A stretch of 64,000 nt of DNA from Pseudomonas sp. B21-015 (GCF_024749285.1 NZ_CP087196.1:4030001-4094000), one strand, 5' to 3'. Positions 1-9,072 are shown, numbered from the stretch's first letter. Numbers and translations: made by a program. The notes: generated by a model from the sequence alone, not told the origin.

Positions 1-161
1 TGCCGTTGCCGTGCTCATGAGGTACTGAAAGAACTCGCATAAAATACTGTCTTGATTAGGATAATCGTAGGGATAGAGACTTTAGAAATCCGCATTAATT
101 TATTGTAAAACAGGTACTTAATTTTGCATTCGAGTCCAGGTCGTGCCAGACAGCAAAACCG

Positions 162-197
162 AAAAGCCCCTGAATCGAAAGGTTAAGGGGCTTTTTT
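162..197 (+). terminator. Rho-independent terminator
   Basis: A GC-rich stem (AAAAGCCCCT paired with AGGGGCTTTTTT) around a 14-nt loop, followed by a T run. It is oriented for a plus-strand transcript that enters from outside the window. No gene is visible in bases 1-160, which are AT-rich and hold no convincing reading frame. Confidence 0.75.
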
Positions 198-214
198 GTG
201 CTTGCCATAAAGTC

Positions 215-306
215 AAAAGATCGCAGCCTGCGGCAGCCCCTACAGAGGATCGCATCACACACGAATCACCTGCAGGAGCCGCCAAAGGCTGCGATCTCTT
301 GATCTT
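215..306. repeat. Inverted pair of Pseudomonas REP sequences
   Basis: Two facing copies of the common Pseudomonas REP word lie here. The first reads AAGATCGCAGCCTGCGGCAG and the second GGCTGCGATCTCTTGATCTT. The pair would form a large cruciform (REPIN-like) between the upstream terminator and the 3' end of the permease gene. Such elements are intergenic, non-autonomous and linked to RAYT transposases encoded elsewhere. Confidence 0.8.
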
Positions 307-320
307 CCGGCTATAAGCCG

Positions 321-1838
321 TCAGACATGCTCACTGCTTTTCGCATGCACCGCCCGCGGCTCGGCATGCCCATGATCCATCTCCACCACCGGGATCTCAT
401 TCCCGTCGCAGTCATGCAGCTTACCTTCGCTGAAGTAATCCCCTTCCCGCAACGCCGCCAGGTCCTGATAACGCAGGACTCGCTCGGTACCGGCTGCAAA
501 CACCGATTGCTGATCCGAGTTGCCGGCGGTGAGGTGGTTGAAGGTCAGGTTCAGCACGATGGCCATGATCGCCGAAGAACTGATGCCCGAGTGGAAAATC
601 GTCGCAAACCAGCTGGGGAAGTGTTCGTAGAAGTTCGGTGCGGCGATGGGGATCATGCCAAAACCGATCGAAGTGGCGACGATGATCAGGTTGACGTTGT
701 TGCGGTAGTCGACCTTGGACAGCGTCCGAATGCCGCTGGCCGCCACGGTGCCGAACAACACGATGCCGGCGCCGCCGAGTACGGAGGTCGGCACGGCGGC
801 GATGACCCGCCCCATGAACGGCAGCAATCCGAGCACCACCAGGAACACACCGCCGGTGGCCACCACGAAACGGCTCTTGATCCCGGTCACCGCCACCAAC
901 CCGACGTTCTGGGCGAAGGCGCTCTGGGTGAAGGAGCCGAAAATTGGCGCGACCATGCTCGACAGCATGTCGGCGCGCAGACCATTGCCCAAGCGTTTGG
1001 AATCGACTTTGGTGCCGATGATTTCACCGACGGCGAGGATATCGGCCGAGGTTTCCACCAGGGTCACCATGATCACGATACACATCGACAGAATCGCGGC
1101 GAAGTGGAAGGTGGGCATGCCGAAATGAAACGGTGTCGGGAAGCCGAACATCGGGCCTTGGGTGACGGACGAGAAATCCGCCATGCCGAGGAACACCGCG
1201 ATGACTGTGCCGATGACCATGGCCAAGAGGATCGACAAACGGGAGATGGTCGCACTGCCGATCTTGCTCAGTAGCAGGACCAGCACCAGCGTCACCGCCG
1301 CCAGACCAATGTTTGCCATGCTGCCGAAGTCCGGAGCATGGCTGTTGCCGCCCATGGCCCAGCGCGCGGCCACCGGCATCAGCGTCAGGCCGATCGTGGT
1401 GATCACAATGCCCGTCACCAGCGGCGGAAAGAACTTGGTGATTCGCGAGAACACCGGCGTGATCAGCAAGCCGATCAGCGACGCGGCAATCACCGCTCCG
1501 AGAATCGACTGAAAGCCGCCTTCCCCACCACTGCTGACAATCGCCACCATGGTCGCAACGCCGGAGAACGACACGCCCTGTACCAGCGGCAACTGACAAC
1601 CGAAAAACGGCAAACCCAGGGTTTGCAGCAATGTCGCCAGCCCCCCTGCAAACAACGAAGCAGCAATCAACAAACCGATGTCCGCCGGTGAGAGCCCGGC
1701 CGCCTGGCCAATGATCAAAGGCACCGCGACGATACCGCCGTACATGGTCAGAACGTGTTGCAGTCCGTAAGCCATATTCGCGCCGATCCCGAGATTTTCA
1801 TCCTCGGGCCGTTGGTGTGAAACATGGGGTGTTTTCAT
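321..1838 (-). CDS. NCS2-family nucleobase:cation symporter (xanthine/urate type)
   Basis: Inner-membrane permease of the nucleobase:cation symporter-2 family, which brings in xanthine, urate or uracil with protons. The 505-aa protein is hydrophobic along its length, with the 12-14 membrane segments and length expected of the family. It carries the N-terminal QHVLTMYGG motif and the NCS2 signature around QNVGLVAVTGIKSRFV, with the usual EIIGTKVD stretch before it. This pattern fits the xanthine/urate branch better than the uracil branch; the exact substrate cannot be read from sequence. It is transcribed alone, and its upstream region contains a TTGTATACAG palindrome of the type bound by GntR-family regulators. 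The start at 1838 fits the family N-terminus. Confidence 0.85.
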   Translation of the reverse strand: MKTPHVSHQRPEDENLGIGANMAYGLQHVLTMYGGIVAVPLIIGQAAGLSPADIGLLIAASLFAGGLATLLQTLGLPFFGCQLPLVQGVSFSGVATMVAIVSSGGEGGFQSILGAVIAASLIGLLITPVFSRITKFFPPLVTGIVITTIGLTLMPVAARWAMGGNSHAPDFGSMANIGLAAVTLVLVLLLSKIGSATISRLSILLAMVIGTVIAVFLGMADFSSVTQGPMFGFPTPFHFGMPTFHFAAILSMCIVIMVTLVETSADILAVGEIIGTKVDSKRLGNGLRADMLSSMVAPIFGSFTQSAFAQNVGLVAVTGIKSRFVVATGGVFLVVLGLLPFMGRVIAAVPTSVLGGAGIVLFGTVAASGIRTLSKVDYRNNVNLIIVATSIGFGMIPIAAPNFYEHFPSWFATIFHSGISSSAIMAIVLNLTFNHLTAGNSDQQSVFAAGTERVLRYQDLAALREGDYFSEGKLHDCDGNEIPVVEMDHGHAEPRAVHAKSSEHV

Positions 1839-1873
1839 GGCTGGGGGATTCCCTGGTTTTTTGTTGTGCGCAC

Positions 1874-1919
1874 ACTGTATTCAACACTCAGGACAAATGT
1901 CCATAGAATTGTATACAGT
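1874..1919. promoter_or_regulatory. Candidate GntR-type operators upstream of the permease gene
   Basis: Two related words, ACTGTATTCAAC at 1874-1885 and ATTGTATACAGT at 1908-1919, sit 35-80 bp upstream of the permease start. The second is a near-perfect palindrome around TGTATACA, a common half-site pattern for FadR/VanR-type GntR regulators. No regulator gene lies nearby, so the binding protein is unknown. Confidence 0.35.
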
Positions 1920-1968
1920 TATTCATCAAGACAAAGAACCAAATAGTCCCGAAATCGTCCGCAGAACC

Positions 1969-3300
1969 TTAAAGCCCCACCAACTCAGAAAGCTCTGGAC
2001 GGTCAGATTTTGCGCGTGGGGATTCGGAAATCACTGGCGTCAGAGGAAGTCCATGACTCTCCCCGCACTTGCAACAGGTCGTCACCCCCTTGATTACAGA
2101 CGTCGAACTCGTAGCACGATCATCCACACGCTCAGCAATGACATCCCAGATTTGTCGAAGCCTTTTCACATGCAGATCGTCCCTGATGATAGACACCAAT
2201 GCTTCAGCATGGTCGGAGTGCCTCAGGTCAACCTCGCTATTGGAAAAAAGCCGAAAACGCTCGATGCCTACGTCATTACCCGGATCCGCTGACTCACCGA
2301 CAGCCAACACCGCCATCAACCGGTTCTTCAATGCAGGGTTATAAATCATTCTTTCCAGATCAAAGATCGTGCGGATGTTCATCTCACGCAACTTCAACGC
2401 CTTTTCGGGGCCTACGGCGAGAATAAGCTGGGCCTGAGCGACCCAGTCAATCACCTCATAGAGCCCGTAAGGTGTCTCTACAAAAATCTGAATGGGGTTG
2501 ATCGTTGCAAGGTTTTGTACGTCCTCGATTTCAAACTCGGCAAGTCGGAACTTCATGAACGCGTCGATCCCCAGAATGACGTCCAGCGGCAATTCTTCCT
2601 GAAGTGCCTTGCTGTAACGCGAGACACGCTTCAACCTGGCCCATGGGAATTTGGCGATAATGACATTCATGCATAGCGATGGGTACAACCCGACCAGCAA
2701 TGCGACCGCTGCGATTCGGCGATCCATCGCCAAGAACAAGCCACTGTAATAAATAGCGAACATGACAAACAAACCAAATAAAATATGCATTAACGAACGA
2801 TAAAAGGACACTGGAGACAGATCAAAATTTGCCACCCTACGCAGGAGATATTGAACACTCCACAAATAACCACCCAAAAAGGTAAAAGAGAATACCGCCA
2901 GAAAGTTCAGATTTTGCGGCGTCTTTTCTATACCGACAGCCCATCCAAAAGCGCCATCTGATTCTATTCCACCAAGCGTCAATAAAACGGCCAAAAAACC
3001 GACCGTCGACATCAAGGCGTAGAGAAACACCGGAATCATGTAATAGAGAACCGAATGGGCTTGATCAGCTCGACTCTGGATCTCCGAAGTGGGCCTGTAT
3101 TTATATTTCACCAATTCAAAGGAAGGGATTATCAGCGGCGTTCCGCCCGCTTTCGTTGCGAATCCGAACAGTTTTTCCAGGTCTGCTACAATTTCGTATC
3201 GACTTGCTCGAATATTACTTCTTCCGACAAAAATACCTATCGGAAAAATCACACCAAAAACCACCGCAACAAAGTACGACACATAATTCAGATTGGCCAT
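1969..3300 (-). CDS. Multi-pass membrane protein of unknown function
   Basis: I do not recognise this 443-aa protein. It has a first membrane segment at residues 6-26, then four more at about 86-110, 132-152, 168-188 and 193-215. These are followed by a long, mostly helical and probably cytoplasmic domain (about 220-443). The C-terminal part contains a possible zinc knuckle, CCKCGESH, near residue 410. The start is supported by a strong GGAGG eight bases upstream. Base composition is lower in GC than the neighbouring permease and N-acetyltransferase genes. It is transcribed in the same direction as its neighbours but is separated from both by more than 100 bp, so it is probably its own unit. 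Confidence 0.75.
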   Translation of the reverse strand: MANLNYVSYFVAVVFGVIFPIGIFVGRSNIRASRYEIVADLEKLFGFATKAGGTPLIIPSFELVKYKYRPTSEIQSRADQAHSVLYYMIPVFLYALMSTVGFLAVLLTLGGIESDGAFGWAVGIEKTPQNLNFLAVFSFTFLGGYLWSVQYLLRRVANFDLSPVSFYRSLMHILFGLFVMFAIYYSGLFLAMDRRIAAVALLVGLYPSLCMNVIIAKFPWARLKRVSRYSKALQEELPLDVILGIDAFMKFRLAEFEIEDVQNLATINPIQIFVETPYGLYEVIDWVAQAQLILAVGPEKALKLREMNIRTIFDLERMIYNPALKNRLMAVLAVGESADPGNDVGIERFRLFSNSEVDLRHSDHAEALVSIIRDDLHVKRLRQIWDVIAERVDDRATSSTSVIKGVTTCCKCGESHGLPLTPVISESPRAKSDRPELSELVGL

Positions 3301-3621
3301 GATGCGAACCTCCCAGTCTAACTTCCTACCCCGTCCCTATTGCAACATTGCTGGCCTGACTATGTTACGACATGACTGCTCGACCCCGCTTGTGACAAAC
3401 GCACCATTGACTGCACCTATAAAAGCGCCCCAACTTAAACGTGCCTGACTTAACTTGTAGTTTAACGCGCGAGGACCACCAAACAAAACGGAAATTCTTT
3501 TATAATATAAATAACCGACATTATGGCAATTTGACATAAGCGCAAACGAAAGCAACTACGCAGGGACAATACAAACGTTTCACCCGATGTTCGCTTCAGC
3601 GACATCGGGTCGCGATGGGTA
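3301..3621. other. AT-rich intergenic region with a hairpin downstream of the N-acetyltransferase gene
   Basis: No supported gene. A long hairpin at 3583-3609 (CCCGATGT pairing with ACATCGGG, extended by TCGC/GCGA) lies just past the stop of the minus-strand N-acetyltransferase gene and may end its transcript, although it has no strong T run. The rest is AT-rich and contains the upstream region of the membrane-protein gene. Confidence 0.5.
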
Positions 3622-4452
3622 TTACTCTCGACTGGTAATTAATTGATTTATAACGCGCTCCAACTCTGGGTGCTGTGGTACGCGTATATCAAACTCACTT
3701 TTCAGCAACCCGATCAACTCATCCACATCCGCCACCTGCCGCCGCTCGCTCTCACTGCCCATGCGATGAATGGCAAAACTGCCGTTGTTCAGCGTGCGTC
3801 GCCATCCCTCCCCCGTCCGCGCCACCATCAGTTGCGTCACGAAGGGTGATTCGGGATGAGTCGAGACGTACCAGTTGCCGAGGTCATAGTCGATGTCCTC
3901 CTGACGTTGCAGGTCGAAGATGTACATCGCTCGCCATTCACCGCAAACGTTGGCGCGCAGGGTATAGCCGTCCGCATGCTGTTCGATGCGATAGGGTTCG
4001 TGGGGGGTGAGCTGTTCGGCTTCGGTGTCGAGCATCAACGGTGCGGTGGGCACCATGCCGCCGAAGCCGACGTCGGTGATGTAGCGCACGCCATCAAGGG
4101 TCACCAGGCTCAAACGGTGAGTGCGTGCGGTCCACGCGCCTTCGGGCTGGTTCATGACCACGCGGCCGGTGATGCCGCGCGCCTCGAAACCCAGCGTCTG
4201 AAGCAAGGCCAGGAACAGGTTGTTGAGTTCGTAGCAGTAACCGCCGCGACCGTCGTGCAGGACTTTCTGCTCGATGGACGGCAGGTCGATGAGCACCGGC
4301 TGCCCCAACAGCGTGGCGAGGTTTTCGAACGCAAAGGCACCGGTGTGGCGCAGCTGCAATTGCCGCAGGGTTTCCAGGGTTGGCGCCGGCGGGGCGTCGA
4401 TGCCCAGGCGTTGCAGGTACAGGGCAAGATTCGTCAGTCGTGGCTCGCTCAT
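3622..4452 (-). CDS. nat: Arylamine N-acetyltransferase
   Basis: Cytoplasmic enzyme that transfers an acetyl group from acetyl-CoA to arylamines, arylhydroxylamines or hydrazines through a cysteine thioester. At 276 aa it matches bacterial NAT length. The Cys-His-Asp triad is intact: Cys73 in RGGYCYELN, His112 in ARTHRLSL and Asp127 in TDVGFGG. The gene stands alone. About 2 kb away is an anthranilate synthase and aryl monooxygenase cluster that could make aromatic amines, but the two are separated by transposon remnants, so a functional link is speculative. Confidence 0.92.
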   Translation of the reverse strand: MSEPRLTNLALYLQRLGIDAPPAPTLETLRQLQLRHTGAFAFENLATLLGQPVLIDLPSIEQKVLHDGRGGYCYELNNLFLALLQTLGFEARGITGRVVMNQPEGAWTARTHRLSLVTLDGVRYITDVGFGGMVPTAPLMLDTEAEQLTPHEPYRIEQHADGYTLRANVCGEWRAMYIFDLQRQEDIDYDLGNWYVSTHPESPFVTQLMVARTGEGWRRTLNNGSFAIHRMGSESERRQVADVDELIGLLKSEFDIRVPQHPELERVINQLITSRE

Positions 4453-4740
4453 CGCTCAATCCTTATGCAAACCTTCATCATGCAAATCTCAGTAATCAAA
4501 ATTGACAGGATGGCGTATCCCGATCCGATCTATCCAGAAATTCATCACTGATCCGCTTGGATAGTGTGACCTCACTCCATCCCGCAAGTGAGAGGTGTGC
4601 GCTGACGCCAGCACTAAAATCATTCGCCCACTGCCTCCCAACGCCACCATTTTGCGGCTATTGTCGAGACTCCTCACGGAAGACAAAACAATATGCCGAC
4701 GCGCGATGTTTCAACAGCACTCTTTGAGCACGAGTCGCGG
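4453..4740. other. Intergenic region, nothing supported
   Basis: No convincing gene, promoter or RNA. It is the last chromosomal-looking stretch before the insertion-sequence remnants that begin at about 4741. Confidence 0.4.
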
Positions 4741-4812
4741 TAGGGATGGCAGTTACCTGCCCCCCCCACACAGGTCCGTACGTGCGGAACTACCGCATAC
4801 GGCTCCAGCCTC
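4741..4812 (-). mobile_element. Relic of a group II intron 3' end (domains V and VI)
   Basis: Read on the minus strand, this begins with GAGCCGTATGCGG, then TAGT, then CCGCACGTACGG. That is the domain V hairpin with its AGC triad of bacterial group II introns. A G-rich stem and a GGTAACTGCC stretch ending CCCTAC follow, as in domain VI and the usual AY 3' end. Domain V has two mismatches in its lower stem. No intron-encoded reverse transcriptase remains: within about 25 bp upstream the sequence becomes an IS66 fragment. It is therefore a dead relic. Confidence 0.55.
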
Positions 4813-4835
4813 AGGTACGTGATACGAAGCGTTCC

Positions 4836-5082
4836 TCTGGTAAGGACGAACGGTTCTGGGCCTTGGTATATAGAGGTCGGCAGGCGTTTACCTACTCGCC
4901 GGATCGCAAGGGGCAGCATCCCCGCGCTCATCTCAATAGTTTCAGCGGCATCTTGCAGGCGGACGGCTACGCCGGTTTTGCTCAGCTGTATGCCACGGAC
5001 AGCATTCAGGAAGCCGCGTGCTGGGCTCACGCCCGGCGCAAGTTCTACGACGTCTATAAAGACCAGGCTCACCGCTCGCCGC
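4836..5082 (+). pseudogene. IS66-family transposase (TnpC) fragment
   Basis: About 80 codons match the central catalytic region of IS66 TnpC. Recognisable pieces are SPDRKGQHPRAHL, GILQADGYAGF and EAACWAHARRKFYD, which carry one of the catalytic aspartates (in the QADGYAG stretch). Both ends of the roughly 500-aa protein are missing. The left end abuts the group II intron relic and the right end runs into the RBS of the next gene. It is not functional. Confidence 0.8.
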
Positions 5083-5100
5083 CGAGGAGGCTGCTGACCC

Positions 5101-5679
5101 ATGGCCAAAAATGTACGTTTGCTAAAACCCGAGCCTGATTTGTTGCTGTTACACATTGAGTTGAAGTGGGTCGAACCCACCATCTGGCGCCGCATAGCAG
5201 TACCCGAAAACATCACGTTGGGCACATTGCATACGGTGATCCAGTTCGCGATGGGCTGGGAGGGCGGGCATATGCATGAGTTTGAAATTGCCGGTGAAAA
5301 CTACGGCATTCCCGATTCCGATGGATGGGGCCCACGCGTCAACTCGGAAACCCGCCAAACCCTGATCAAAGCGTTGTACGGGAAAAAGACGTTTAGCTAT
5401 CTCTACGACTTTGGCGACGGCTGGGATCACCGGATCGAAGTCGAAAAGAAACTGCCTGCTGGGGCCTGCCCTCAGGTGCCGTACTGCGTCGACGGCGCCA
5501 ATGCTTGTCCGCCGGAAGATATCGGCGATGCGCCGGGGTATGCCGAATTTCTTGAAGCGATTGCTGATCCCGATCATCCAGAGCGCGACGACATGGTGGA
5601 GTGGCATGGGGATAGCTTCGACCCAACGGTTTTCGAGTGGGAGCGCGCCAATGAGTGGCTGAAGGACATTAAGGTCTGA
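5101..5679 (+). CDS. pRiA4b ORF-3-like (IS1096 TnpR-type) protein
   Basis: A 192-aa protein of the plasmid pRiA4b ORF-3-like family, whose biochemical function is unknown; members often ride on mobile elements. The signature is clear: LHIELKWVEPTIWRR near the N-terminus, a central FEIAGENYG stretch, and YLYDFGDGWDH at about residue 105. The C-terminus is acidic and Trp-rich. A GAGGAGG sequence 11-17 bases upstream supports the ATG at 5101. It directly follows the IS66 fragment and was probably its passenger gene. It appears full length although the transposase beside it is broken. Confidence 0.85.
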   Translation: MAKNVRLLKPEPDLLLLHIELKWVEPTIWRRIAVPENITLGTLHTVIQFAMGWEGGHMHEFEIAGENYGIPDSDGWGPRVNSETRQTLIKALYGKKTFSYLYDFGDGWDHRIEVEKKLPAGACPQVPYCVDGANACPPEDIGDAPGYAEFLEAIADPDHPERDDMVEWHGDSFDPTVFEWERANEWLKDIKV

Positions 5680-5807
5680 GTTTCAAGGCGGTGTAGTTCG
5701 GACGGTTACGGTACTACAACAGTGTATGAAGCCCAGGAAGTCAAATGTCTCCGGTTTCCCTAACCTTCGCTTCCTACGATTTCTCGCAGCAAAACGCTCG
5801 CACAAAA

Positions 5808-5838
5808 AAAACGTCCCGTACAAGTCGGGGCGTTTGTT
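5808..5838 (-). terminator. Rho-independent terminator of the IS1182-type remnant
   Basis: On the minus strand a GC stem of the form CGCCCCG...CGGGACG is followed by eight T residues. It lies just beyond the 3' end of the decayed IS1182-type transposase and can also act for the convergent plus-strand gene at 5101-5679. Confidence 0.6.
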
Positions 5839-5849
5839 GGGCTGGCCTT

Positions 5850-6220
5850 CAGTGCGTTTTCATATGGCCTGCAAAGCAGCCTTTCGAGTGGGTGGCCCCA
5901 TCCAATACTTGAGCGTTCCAAAAGGATGTTCAACGGTCTGTCGACGCCCCCTCATCATCGCTGGATCATCTTCTAACCGAACCTGCCATCGCGTCGAATA
6001 TCGCTTCATGCTCCCAGCGCCTCACACGGCGCTCCTTGCCCGTCGTACACGGCCTCTGCATTGCGCAGGACTGGCAGCCCCATCGTCGGCGACTCAGCGC
6101 CGATCTCTTTACGCGCCTGGTTCGCCATATTGCTGAGCTGCGTCCGGTCATGACCAACATTGGTCACCTCATGGGCAATGATCATGCTCCGTAAGTGTGT
6201 CGGCGCTTCGTAGCGAGCGA
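5850..6220 (-). pseudogene. IS1182-family transposase 3' remnant
   Basis: The minus strand holds, in several frames, the recognisable C-terminal half of an IS1182-type transposase. The pieces are IIAHEVTNVGHDRTQLSNMANQARKEIG (in part), CTTGKERRVRRWEHEAIFDAM, then after a frameshift RRQTVEHPFGTLKYWMG. The last motif contains the conserved region near the catalytic glutamate. Stops and frameshifts break it and the N-terminal half is absent. Its 5' side abuts the stop of the TrpG-like gene, so this is one border of the metabolic island. Confidence 0.75.
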
Positions 6221-6826
6221 TCAGGTAGCGGCCCTGGTGACGCGGCCTCGCTCAGCCAGTTGAAGGTAATTGGCTAACATCGCCAGGCCTTGTTGCGTCA
6301 TCAATGACTCTGGATGAAATTGCACTCCATAGATCGGCAATTCTCGGTGCCGCAGCGCCATGATCTCCCCCGGCATGCCGTCTTCGTCCAGAACATGCGC
6401 CGTGGCAACTAATTGGCTGGGTAAGACACCGGCCACTAACGAGTGATACCGTGCTACTTGCAATCCGTCAGGCAGGCCGTCGAACAAGTCACGTCTGTCG
6501 TGACGGATACGTGAAACTTTTCCATGAAGCACCTCACGGGCCCTGCGCACCTCACCGCCAAAAGCGGCGGTTATGCACTGATGACCAAGACAGATGCCTA
6601 ATATAGGCAAACGGCCCGCAAAATGATTGATTGCTGCGAGGGAAATACCCGCTTCGGCTGGAGAACACGGCCCAGGAGAGACAATCAAGGACTCTGGCGC
6701 CAGTTCGTCTATTTCTGCCAAGGTAATTTCGTCATTACGACGCACTTCAATATCAGCCCCGAGAACTCCCAGGTACTGCACGATGTTGTAGGTAAACGAG
6801 TCGTAGTTATCGATCATTAAATGCAT
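6221..6826 (-). CDS. Anthranilate synthase component II-like glutamine amidotransferase
   Basis: Type I glutamine amidotransferase (TrpG/PabA family, 201 aa) that supplies ammonia to a chorismate-using partner. The catalytic Cys79 is in GICLGHQ, with His171 and Glu173 in QFHPES; MIDNYDSFTYN is at the N-terminus. The ATG at 6826 is chosen over an upstream one because AGGAGG sits a few bases before it. Its start overlaps the end of the TrpE-like gene by 20 bp, so the two are translationally coupled and make a 1:1 complex. Pseudomonads normally have a separate trpG elsewhere, so this is probably a second, dedicated copy. Confidence 0.88.
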   Translation of the reverse strand: MHLMIDNYDSFTYNIVQYLGVLGADIEVRRNDEITLAEIDELAPESLIVSPGPCSPAEAGISLAAINHFAGRLPILGICLGHQCITAAFGGEVRRAREVLHGKVSRIRHDRRDLFDGLPDGLQVARYHSLVAGVLPSQLVATAHVLDEDGMPGEIMALRHRELPIYGVQFHPESLMTQQGLAMLANYLQLAERGRVTRAAT

Positions 6827-8330
6827 ACGCCACCTCCTGGCGTTGCGCGACAGTTCTACACCGGCTGGCTGCAACCCAAACCAACTGGCTTTTCTCTATC
6901 GTTTCCTGCCACTCGCGATCTGCTACCGAGTCCTGCACCACTCCGGCGCCTGCCTGAACGTAGAGACGAGCGTCTTGAAGCAGTCCGGTTCGAATGGCGA
7001 TAGCCAAGTCGGCACGGCCGCTCCAATCCAAATAGCCGATGGCACCGCCATAAACCCCGCGAGAATGGGGTTCCAGTTCGGCAATAATCTCAAGCGCACG
7101 CACCTTCGACGCCCCACTCAGCGTGCCTGCAGGGAAAATGCTTTTGAGCAGCTCCAAACCACTGACGTGGTCAGGTATCTGGCCGGTAACAGTAGAGACA
7201 ATGTGCATGACATGGGAAAAATATTCCACATTCAGCAATTGGGTCACTTGCACACTTCCAACGTTGGCCAACCGACCGAGGTCATTTCGCGACAGATCGA
7301 CGAGCATCATATGCTCGGCGATTTCCTTCGGATCAGCGAGCAGTTCTTCCTTGAGCCGATTGTCTTCGGCCACCACACTGCCCCTACGGCGTGTACCTGC
7401 CATCGGCCGGGTTGTAACCATTTGCTCTTCCTGGCGAAACAACATTTCTGGAGATGCGCCGACCACTTGGCAGTCGCCCAGGTTCAGTAAGTAGCGATAG
7501 GGTGTGTGACCCAAATCAGCCAAGGAACGGTACAACGCGACGGCGTCTTCTTCGAAAGGAAGGCTCATGCGTTGGGATAAAACGACCTGCATCACATCGC
7601 CAGCAGCGATATAGTTCTTGATGCGTGTCACTGCCTTAACAAACGCTGGCTGCGGGAAGGCCGACTCGGCGGCAGGGGTTGTAGCCTCAACCACGTGCCC
7701 GCAGGGCGCGGATGGTACGAGCAATGGGCGCAAATGCGCGACTAGTCGGTTGAGTCTGTCTTGGCCGCACTGGTAATCGCCCAGGGCCTTCGGGCTTTCA
7801 TGCACGATGCAATAGGCCAGACGTGCGCGGTGGTCCAGCACGACCAGATCAGTGCTGATCAATTGCAATACGTCAGGGAGCTGAAAACCGGAGGGCTTGC
7901 GGGGTACGCGACGTAAACGAGGCTCGATCAGCCGAGTCGTTTCGAAACCGAAATAGCCGAAGAACCCACCGCTGAAGGAAGGGAGGCCGGGGCACCGCGG
8001 TATACGAAAGTCCTTTTGCAGCCTGGCCAGCTCTGCCAACGGATCGTCGCAGTCAATCTTGGCTGACATCTGGCCGTCGCGATACAGGCGCAAGACGCCC
8101 TCATCGAGCTCGATTCGTTGACTGCAAGGCAGACCAATCGCCGAGTACGCCTGTTCGAACACGCCATCGTGCCAGTGCCCCGTTTCGAACAGGTAGTCTT
8201 GCCCGCAGTTGGCTAACCCTTGGTACAGCGAAAGTGCTTCGACCCCTGGCGGCAACGGCAGGCTCTGCCAAAGCGGAACATGGGTATACCCCGCTTCGCC
8301 GTAGGCAAAAAAATCTTCTAGACTCAACAT
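6807..8330 (-). CDS. Anthranilate synthase component I-like (TrpE/PhnA family)
   Basis: Chorismate-utilising enzyme of 507 aa that, with its amidotransferase partner, should convert chorismate and glutamine to anthranilate. The C-terminal catalytic domain is intact: VMQVVLSQRM, TRPMAGTRRRG, HMMLVDLSRND, PAGTLSGASK and GVYGGAIGYLD. Alanine in PMAGT, where PabB enzymes carry lysine, supports anthranilate rather than aminodeoxychorismate synthesis. The N-terminal LLES element that binds feedback tryptophan is LFET here (47-50), so inhibition may be weakened. An upstream GGAG supports the start. A terminator separates it from the GST gene, so it probably has its own promoter in 8331-8420. Confidence 0.88.
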   Translation of the reverse strand: MLSLEDFFAYGEAGYTHVPLWQSLPLPPGVEALSLYQGLANCGQDYLFETGHWHDGVFEQAYSAIGLPCSQRIELDEGVLRLYRDGQMSAKIDCDDPLAELARLQKDFRIPRCPGLPSFSGGFFGYFGFETTRLIEPRLRRVPRKPSGFQLPDVLQLISTDLVVLDHRARLAYCIVHESPKALGDYQCGQDRLNRLVAHLRPLLVPSAPCGHVVEATTPAAESAFPQPAFVKAVTRIKNYIAAGDVMQVVLSQRMSLPFEEDAVALYRSLADLGHTPYRYLLNLGDCQVVGASPEMLFRQEEQMVTTRPMAGTRRRGSVVAEDNRLKEELLADPKEIAEHMMLVDLSRNDLGRLANVGSVQVTQLLNVEYFSHVMHIVSTVTGQIPDHVSGLELLKSIFPAGTLSGASKVRALEIIAELEPHSRGVYGGAIGYLDWSGRADLAIAIRTGLLQDARLYVQAGAGVVQDSVADREWQETIEKSQLVWVAASRCRTVAQRQEVAYAFNDR

Positions 8331-8422
8331 TTTTGTGTCTCCTGTGAATCACGCAATAACAGAGTTGCCTCGTCTATAGGGTCTCGCCCTTCATCGACAA
8401 ACCAGTCCAAGGTTTATGCAAC

Positions 8423-8453
8423 TAAAACCCGCCCCTACACTGGAGGGGCAGGG
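8423..8453 (-). terminator. Rho-independent terminator after the GST gene
   Basis: On the minus strand, CCCTGCCCCT pairs with AGGGGCGGG and is followed by TTTTAGTT. It lies 8 bp past the GST stop, and splits the island into a racemase/monooxygenase unit and a trpEG-like unit. Confidence 0.8.
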
Positions 8454-8460
8454 ACAGAGT

Positions 8461-9072
8461 TTATTTAAGTGGTGTATCGACGAACTCCGGCAGTTGCTCG
8501 ATCTGGTCGGAATAGGCGGCAAGCGCGGTATAGCTTTTGACATCGACCAGGTTGGACACCCTGAATTGCGTGAAACGCCAAGCTGCTGCCACAGTCACAT
8601 CGGCCTGAGACACTTGCGCGGTTGCAAGCCAAGGATTGGCGCGAACCGCAGCTTCTTCCAGAAGTGCCAACGCGGCATGCAATTGCTCGGCGATACGAGT
8701 TAGCCAAGGCTCATAGTGATATTCGACCGGCTTGTTGTGCTCATACTCGAGTTGGACAGCTTTTTCGCAAACAGCGAGGCCGAGCCCAATGAGCGAAAGC
8801 ACCTTTTGATGCTGCCTCGAGTCTTTTGGCATCAAACTGTGTTTTGGTTCGACCAGCGACTCCAGATAATCAAGGATCATCGACGAGTCCATGATCATTT
8901 CGCCATTATCGCAAATTAGAGTGGGTGCCTTGACTACCGAATTGATCGCTCGGAATTCATCAGCATCGCGAAACACCGAAATCTGCCGATGCTCATGCTC
9001 CACGCCCATCAGCCGTAACGAAATTGCCACGCGCCGAACATAGGGTGATCCCATCATGCCAACAAGTTTCAT
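8461..9072 (-). CDS. Glutathione S-transferase-like protein
   Basis: Cytosolic GST-fold protein of 203 aa. The N-terminal thioredoxin-like domain has MGSPYVRRV, with Ser at the usual glutathione-activating position, and KAPTLICDNGEMIMDSSMIL with the cis-Pro loop and Glu/Asp-Ser glutathione contacts. An all-helical domain follows. The ATG at 9072 is preferred to a GTG one codon upstream because AGGAG lies six bases before it. It is the last gene before a terminator in a run of biosynthetic-looking genes. It could attach or remove glutathione on an intermediate, or protect against a reactive quinone-like product. Confidence 0.85.
   Translation of the reverse strand: MKLVGMMGSPYVRRVAISLRLMGVEHEHRQISVFRDADEFRAINSVVKAPTLICDNGEMIMDSSMILDYLESLVEPKHSLMPKDSRQHQKVLSLIGLGLAVCEKAVQLEYEHNKPVEYHYEPWLTRIAEQLHAALALLEEAAVRANPWLATAQVSQADVTVAAAWRFTQFRVSNLVDVKSYTALAAYSDQIEQLPEFVDTPLK

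Noticed and set aside
125..160. tRNA-like 3' end (TTCGAGTCC...GTGCCA)
   Set aside because: The T-stem does not pair and no acceptor partner or full cloverleaf exists upstream. It might be an old attachment-site scar, but nothing supports it.
327..1274. Long plus-strand frame opposite the permease gene
   Set aside because: High-GC antisense shadow of a well-identified membrane protein; its translation is low complexity and has no RBS.
3337..3555. 72-aa minus-strand frame in the AT-rich gap
   Set aside because: No RBS, no recognisable domain, and no continuity with neighbours.
3622..4452. N-acetyltransferase as part of the metabolic island
   Set aside because: It could act on aromatic amines, but it lies outside the IS remnants, has core-like composition and its own hairpin; only a loose link can be suggested.
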